Positions 60,155 to 64,000 of a stretch of DNA of 64,000 bases are shown here, one piece after another (the stretch's first letter is position 1; the number at the start of each line of letters is the position of its first letter). The notes below the pieces were generated by a model. It did not search any database. It was not told the origin of the DNA and worked only from the letters and a program-made list of their open reading frames with translations. Where the stretch lies: NCBI RefSeq assembly GCF_005144885.1, contig NZ_CP039690.1:682001-746000 (forward strand), written 5' to 3'. The stretch is from Phreatobacter stygius. Lineage in GTDB: Bacteria; Pseudomonadota; Alphaproteobacteria; Rhizobiales; Phreatobacteraceae. Position numbers and translations under genes: made by a program.

Positions 60155-60766
60155 TCACAGATCCAGCGTCCTCCGGACGGCCCGGATCCACCAGTCGAGC
60201 TGTTGTTCGGCCCCCTTCCCGGCTGAACTCTTCAGGCCGGCGCTTCGACGAAATTCTTCCCCGAACAGTGGATCGGTGGCGATCGCCTGATGAAACGCGG
60301 CCACGGCCAGCCGTGTGTCGAGAAGATCGGGTGCCGCCCCCCTGGAGCGGGCGACCCGGACGTCGTGGATGGCCTGAACCACCTTTCCGAAGACCGGCTC
60401 GCCGCGATCGCGCCACCCGGCCGCATGCAGCGCCACGGCAAGCTCCGCATAGCCCTTCCGATAGGGCGTCGCGAGCGCTCTCAGCAGAGGTTCGACGTCG
60501 ACCTCGCCGGCGAGCCACTCTTCGACAACCCTGTCGATCATCGCCCGGGCCCGCTGCCCGGCAGCCTCGATCAGGGCGGTCAGCAAGCCCTGCAGATCGC
60601 CGAAATGATGCGTCACGCCAGCGTCCGTCATGTTCGCCTTGCGCGCCACCGCACGAACCTGAACGGCGTTCACGCCGCCCTCGACGAGCAATTGCTCGGC
60701 CGCGGCGAGGATTGTCGCGCGGGCCATTTCGGAACTGCGCCGCCGTCTCGTCGGGGTGGCTGGCAT
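60155..60766 (-). CDS. TetR family transcriptional regulator
   Basis: A 203-residue regulator. The HTH is RATILAAAEQLLVEGGVNAVQVRAVARKANMTDAGVTHHFGDLQGLL (about residues 15-60). The C-terminal ligand domain is variable. GGAGG lies just upstream of ATG 60766; the frame remains open upstream across the operator but is not coding. It is divergent from the alpha/beta hydrolase gene, with two operator dyads between the genes, so self-regulation and control of the hydrolase are likely. Confidence 0.92.
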   Translation of the reverse strand: MPATPTRRRRSSEMARATILAAAEQLLVEGGVNAVQVRAVARKANMTDAGVTHHFGDLQGLLTALIEAAGQRARAMIDRVVEEWLAGEVDVEPLLRALATPYRKGYAELAVALHAAGWRDRGEPVFGKVVQAIHDVRVARSRGAAPDLLDTRLAVAAFHQAIATDPLFGEEFRRSAGLKSSAGKGAEQQLDWWIRAVRRTLDL

Positions 60767-60797
60767 CGGACCTCCGCGACCTGGATATCCCGCTTTA

Positions 60798-60841
60798 CCT
60801 TGACATCTCAAGGGAAAATTATACCTTGATATCTCAAGGTA
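60798..60841. promoter_or_regulatory. Two tandem TetR-type operators
   Basis: CCTTGA-CATC-TCAAGG (60798-60813) and TACCTTGA-TATC-TCAAGGTA (60822-60841) are perfect inverted repeats of 6 and 8 bp, centred 26 bp apart. A TATAAT hexamer lies between them on the minus strand (60823-60818). The second dyad ends one base before the first in-frame ATG of the hydrolase, so binding would block both promoters. Confidence 0.8.
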
Positions 60842-60854
60842 TATGGAGACTGGG

Positions 60855-61565
60855 ATGATCACCGGTTCATTGGCGAGGCCAGACGGCAGGCTTTGCTTCG
60901 ACAGGCTCGGCACCGGTCCCGACATGCTCTTGCTGCATGCCGGCGGCGAGCGGCGGCGGGTCTGGCATCCGGTGATGGAGCACCTCGCGCGGCATGGCTG
61001 CCGCGCAATCGCCTATGATCAGCGCGGACACGGCGACAGCATCAAGGGACGCGCCTTTGCATTGCCGGCCTATGGCGAGGACACGATCGACATGATCGCG
61101 CGATTGACCATGCCGGTCGTCGTTGGCGCATCGCTGGGCGGCTTTGCGGCTCTGCTCGCGCTGGCCGATGCGGCGACCGAGGCCAATGTGGCGGGACTTG
61201 TCCTGGTCGACGTCCTGCCCGATCCCGACCCGCGGCGCACCTTGCGTTTCCTCGCGCCGCTCGGCATGGACACATCGCCCCTCGTCGCGGACATCCTGGG
61301 CAGGCGGGATCAGCTGAGGCAGATCACGAGAAGGCTCTCGCTGCCCATTCTCGCCATCCGCGCCGGCGCAAGCGCAGGCATCAGGGATAGCGATGCCGAC
61401 CGGTTCCTCGAACTGGCGCCGCAGGCGCAGGTCGCCTCGGTCGCAGGCGCCGGACACCTTATCGCCAGGGACAAGCCGGTCGAACTGGCCGCGCTTCTCG
61501 CGGATTTTCAGCGATCCGATGCGGTTCGTGACCGCCGCACGCGAGGCCCGCGGTCTGCCGGGTGA
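60855..61565 (+). CDS. Alpha/beta-fold hydrolase
   Basis: A 236-residue hydrolase. The nucleophile elbow is VVVGASLGGFAALLAL (Ser about residue 93); the oxyanion region is MLLLHAGGERRRVWHPVM, and the catalytic His lies in AGAGHLIARDKP (about 208); Asp in IRDSDADRF region. Substrate unknown. ATG 60855 is preferred, since GGAG lies six bases upstream, and the ATG at 60843 would place the start against the operator. It is probably de-repressed when the TetR ligand is present. Confidence 0.9.
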   Translation: MITGSLARPDGRLCFDRLGTGPDMLLLHAGGERRRVWHPVMEHLARHGCRAIAYDQRGHGDSIKGRAFALPAYGEDTIDMIARLTMPVVVGASLGGFAALLALADAATEANVAGLVLVDVLPDPDPRRTLRFLAPLGMDTSPLVADILGRRDQLRQITRRLSLPILAIRAGASAGIRDSDADRFLELAPQAQVASVAGAGHLIARDKPVELAALLADFQRSDAVRDRRTRGPRSAG

Positions 61566-61603
61566 CGGCCGGTGAGGAATGTCGAGACGGCGCGACGGCG
61601 TGT

Positions 61604-61679
61604 TGGTGGGCCCGGCAGGACTCGAACCTGCAACCAGACCGTTATGAGCGGTCGGCTCTAACCATTGAGCTACAGGCCC
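61604..61679 (-). tRNA. tRNA with CAT anticodon, probably tRNA-Ile2
   Basis: The minus strand folds as a complete cloverleaf: acceptor GGGCCTG / CGGGCCC, D-arm TAGCTCAATGGTTAGAGC, anticodon loop CTCATAA (anticodon CAT), T-arm GCAGGTTCGAGTCCTGC and an encoded CCA end. The D-arm and overall sequence look more like tRNA-Ile(CAU), whose C34 is modified to lysidine, than elongator tRNA-Met; the distinction needs a covariance model. From 61680 to 61952 I see nothing else. Confidence 0.93.
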
Positions 61680-61952
61680 TTCCGGTTTTCAGCGAAGAGC
61701 TTGCGCCTTTCCCGGATGCCGGCCGATCCCGGATCGCCAAGGCAATTGACGGGGATCGGCAGGCGCCACAGCAATAGCCGAGCCATCAAGGCCCGACAAC
61801 AGGCTGTCACCGCCGATCCGCCCGGGGACGTCGCTTGTTGACAACCTGGCCGCCACTGCAGCCCGTCGCCGTTCCGATGCTCGTCCTTCGGGGCCGGACG
61901 CAAAACAGGCCGCCTCTCGGCGACCTGCCATTGCATGCGATCAGTGGCGACG

Positions 61953-62726
61953 TCAGTAGCGTGCGGAAACCGCGCCGCCGCCGGTCGAGAAGCGATAGTT
62001 CACGCGGGCCAGTGCCGACCACATGGTCGTCTTGACGTTGTGGTCGCTGAACACGCCAGCCGGCCCGCCGCCGACCAGCAGTGACGATTCCTGGTTCACC
62101 CGGAGCGAGCCGAAATCGTAATAATTGGCTTCCAGACCGACGCTCCAGTTCTGATTGATCGCGTATTCGGCGCCGAGACCCACCGTCCAGCCGAGCCGGG
62201 TCGAGGAGGCCGCCGTGAAGTCGTTGGTGTCCTGAATGCGCGTCCGGACCTGACCGAAGGCGAGGCCGCCCTTGGCGTAGAGCAGCCAGTTGCTGGCCGC
62301 GAAGCCGATGCGCGGCGTCACTGTTCCGAACCAGCCGACGCTGCTGGTGAAGGTGTCGGAGGTCGGGAAGAACGGGCTGATGACATTGGCGCGGCGAACG
62401 TCGGACCAGGTCAGCGAGCCTTCGAGACCGAAGACGAAGTTGCCCGACTGCCAGTTGTAGCCGAGCTGTCCGCCGCCGACAAACCCGCCGGTCGAGTGGC
62501 TGAAGCGGTCGCCGGGCAGGTGGTTATAGTGCCCGTTGGTATTGAACCCGTAACTCGACCGGCCCCAGCCATATCCGGCATGGGCGCCGATATAAAATCC
62601 GGTCCAATCATAGGATTGGGCAATGATCGCGGCGGGCACCGCGACACGCTGCACGCCGAGATCGGCCGAATGGGCAGCCGAGGCGAGCACGAGTGATGCG
62701 GTTGCTGCGAGAACGATGCGCTTCAT
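61953..62726 (-). CDS. Outer-membrane beta-barrel protein, Omp25/Omp31 type
   Basis: A 257-residue porin-like protein with signal MKRIVLAATASLVLASAAHSAD and an eight-strand OmpA-like barrel. Family marks are DWTGFYIGAHAGYGWG (about residue 44), FVGGGQLGYNWQSGNFVFGLEG, GFAASNWLLYAKGGLAFG, GWTVGLGAEYAINQNWSVGLEANYYDFG and the C-terminal VNYRFSTGG. These are abundant surface proteins in rhizobia and Brucella. GGGAGAG precedes ATG 62726. Confidence 0.93.
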   Translation of the reverse strand: MKRIVLAATASLVLASAAHSADLGVQRVAVPAAIIAQSYDWTGFYIGAHAGYGWGRSSYGFNTNGHYNHLPGDRFSHSTGGFVGGGQLGYNWQSGNFVFGLEGSLTWSDVRRANVISPFFPTSDTFTSSVGWFGTVTPRIGFAASNWLLYAKGGLAFGQVRTRIQDTNDFTAASSTRLGWTVGLGAEYAINQNWSVGLEANYYDFGSLRVNQESSLLVGGGPAGVFSDHNVKTTMWSALARVNYRFSTGGGAVSARY

Positions 62727-63024
62727 AAGGAACTCTCCCCCAGATCTGATCGGCCTGAACCAGCTGACGTAACAGGAGGGCCCGTATGTTTCTGAATTGT
62801 GGCACGCGCGACACGGTAGCGCAGCCGAAGCAACAGCTGTGGCAATCGCGCAACAGTCGTCAAACGCACCACCCCACACCTATGCCGTGAAATCGCTGCA
62901 AATCAGCCGCGACGCTGGCATGGTGCAGGATGATATCGCCTGTCCCGGCGCCGACAGGCCTTTGGCCTGCCGTCGCCACCCCATGACGTCCAGGAACGAC
63001 GTCCAGGAACAAGGAACACGTTTC

Positions 63025-63753
63025 ATGTCGCTTCCCTCCCGCGCCGGCCGCGCCCTCGCGATCTCCTTGAGCGGCCTGGTGACGCTCGCCCAGCCAGCGC
63101 TCGCCCAACCGGCGCCGGTCGCCGAGCCGCGCTTGATCACCATGCAGGGTGAAGGCCAGGCGGCGGCCAATCCCGATCTTGCCGTGGTCACCGGCGGCAC
63201 CCAGATTCAGGCCCGCACCGCGCGCGACGCCATGGAGGGCAATTCGCGCATCATGCGTGCCGTCCAGCAGGCGCTGCGCGAGGTTGGCGTCGAGGAGCGC
63301 GACATCTCGACCTCGGCCCTGTCGCTGCAGCCGACCATCGAATATCAGCAGAACACCAACCGGCCGCGGGTCGTCGGCTATTCGGCCGGGCACCAGCTGA
63401 CCATCCGCGTGCGCGACCTCGCCAAGCTCGGCGACGTGCTCGATCGCATGGTCACCGCCGGCGCCAACCAGGTCGACGGCCTGCAGCTGACCGTCTCGGA
63501 CTGGTCGAAAAAGGTCGACGAGGCCCGCGCCGCGGCGATCGCCGATGCCAAGCGCAAGGCCTCCATCCTGGCGGCCGCCGCCGGCGCCCGCATTGGCCGG
63601 GTCATGCGGATCGAGGAACAGGGTGCGGCGCCGCCGCGGCCGATGCCGCGCATGGCGACCGCCCAGGCCGCCCGCGCCGACGCGGTGCCGGTCGCCACCG
63701 GCGACCAGAACTTCCGGATGTCGGTGACGGTGACCTGGGAACTGGTCGACTGA
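63025..63753 (+). CDS. SIMPL-domain periplasmic protein (DUF541)
   Basis: A 242-residue exported protein. The signal peptide is SRAGRALAISLSGLVTLAQPALAQ. The SIMPL domain has the typical start LITMQGEGQAAANPDLAVVTGG, followed by SALSLQPTIEYQQN...RVVGYSAGHQLTIRVRDL and DEARAAAIADAKRKASILAAAAG. Family members (DUF541, YggE-like) form ring oligomers in the periplasm and are linked to oxidative stress tolerance. AAGGAA precedes ATG 63025. It is divergent from the porin gene across a 298-bp region with no other gene. Confidence 0.92.
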   Translation: MSLPSRAGRALAISLSGLVTLAQPALAQPAPVAEPRLITMQGEGQAAANPDLAVVTGGTQIQARTARDAMEGNSRIMRAVQQALREVGVEERDISTSALSLQPTIEYQQNTNRPRVVGYSAGHQLTIRVRDLAKLGDVLDRMVTAGANQVDGLQLTVSDWSKKVDEARAAAIADAKRKASILAAAAGARIGRVMRIEEQGAAPPRPMPRMATAQAARADAVPVATGDQNFRMSVTVTWELVD

Positions 63754-63775
63754 GCCCGAGGACCGGCGCCGTGGC

Positions 63776-64000
63776 CTATTCGGCCGCGGCGCTGCGGTCG
63801 CCGAACTGGATCGAGACGTAGTGGGCATAAAGCCCGTTGCGGGCGATCAGTTCGGCATGGCTGCCGGTCTCGACCACCCGGCCGGCATCGACCACCAGGA
63901 TCTTGTCGGCCCGCATGACCGTCGACAGTCGGTGCGCGATGACCAGCGAGGTGCGCCCGGCCATCAATTCGTCGAGCGCCCGCTGGACCTCGTATTCGCT
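63776..64000 (-). CDS. ABC exporter ATP-binding domain (C-terminal part)
   Basis: Only the last 74 codons are present; the gene enters from the right edge. The sequence [28 protein letters not shown] contains the D-loop-downstream helix and the H-loop His of ABC exporters, followed by [31 protein letters not shown], the standard end of MsbA-type half-transporters. Substrate unknown. Confidence 0.9.
   Translation of the reverse strand, partial: SEYEVQRALDELMAGRTSLVIAHRLSTVMRADKILVVDAGRVVETGSHAELIARNGLYAHYVSIQFGDRSAAAE

Noticed and set aside
60800..60833. TTGACA (60800) as a -35 box for the hydrolase
   Set aside because: No -10-like hexamer occurs 16-18 bp downstream; the match is part of the operator.
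61604..61679. tRNA gene as an integration site of a genomic island
   Set aside because: There is no integrase nearby and no direct repeat of the tRNA 3' end in the window.
61562..61777. Short plus-strand frame reading WWARQDSNLQPDRYERSALTIE
   Set aside because: It is the reverse complement of the tRNA gene; this peptide is a well-known annotation artefact.

Overview
The window is high-GC DNA (GC-rich third codon positions, strong Shine-Dalgarno sites, many ATGA-type overlaps) from an alphaproteobacterium, most likely of the order Hyphomicrobiales (Rhizobiales). Support comes from the family mix: a HisKA_2 and a HWE-type sensor kinase, an Omp25/31-type porin, DUF1488, a Rhizobium-type phosphonate monoester hydrolase and large families of LivK-like binding proteins. 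The genus cannot be read from the sequence. There is no phage, no CRISPR array, no rRNA and one tRNA.

1-25.6 kb: a large import-and-CoA-catabolism region. A leftward operon carries a CaiB-type CoA-transferase, a LivK-like binding protein, two ABC ATPases, two permeases and, after a hairpin, a glutathione S-transferase overlapping a DsbA-fold isomerase cut by the window edge. It is followed by a membrane protein, an acetyltransferase, a methyltransferase, a MaoC hydratase, an IclR regulator with a long basic N-terminus, a LysR regulator with a divergent quinone-oxidoreductase-like enzyme, two acyl-CoA ligases, an enoyl-CoA hydratase and four tandem LivK-like binding proteins. Four copies of one 19-bp dyad (TGCRRAA-N5-TTYYGCA) sit in the three divergent promoter regions and probably define the regulon of the IclR protein. 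The likely task is uptake of several related carboxylic acids through one ABC permease with five alternative binding proteins, then CoA activation and beta-oxidation-type breakdown. An IS4-family element (14791-16211) with clear ends and a 9-bp target duplication has landed in a palindromic intergenic repeat.

25.7-35.6 kb: a nitroreductase, a two-gene block of unknown function flanked by a 42-bp direct repeat, a run of small uncharacterised genes (one of 45 codons), an orphan groEL without groES preceded by a CIRCE-like site, a transglutaminase-like protein and more small genes.

35.7-40 kb: an amine or amino-acid uptake and oxidation cluster (FAD oxidoreductase, ATPase, permease, binding protein) divergent from an XRE-cupin regulator, with two TTTCA-N6-TGAAA operators between.

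40-50.8 kb: a fatty acid desaturase, a Crp/Fnr regulator whose best start codon is ATA, a GlsB-type membrane protein and a HisKA_2 kinase. A shared 19-bp Fnr-like motif precedes these units. Then come an enoyl-CoA hydratase-like protein, CorA, a glycosyltransferase, an ABC exporter, and a LOV-like (Cys-less) HWE kinase with its receiver protein.

50.7-64 kb: a 27-residue membrane protein, a dipeptide-type binding protein, a phosphonate monoester hydrolase, an RTX-tailed heme peroxidase, an autotransporter, a small exported protein, a TetR regulator with a divergent alpha/beta hydrolase and two operators, tRNA with anticodon CAT, an Omp25-like porin, a SIMPL-domain protein and the end of another ABC exporter.
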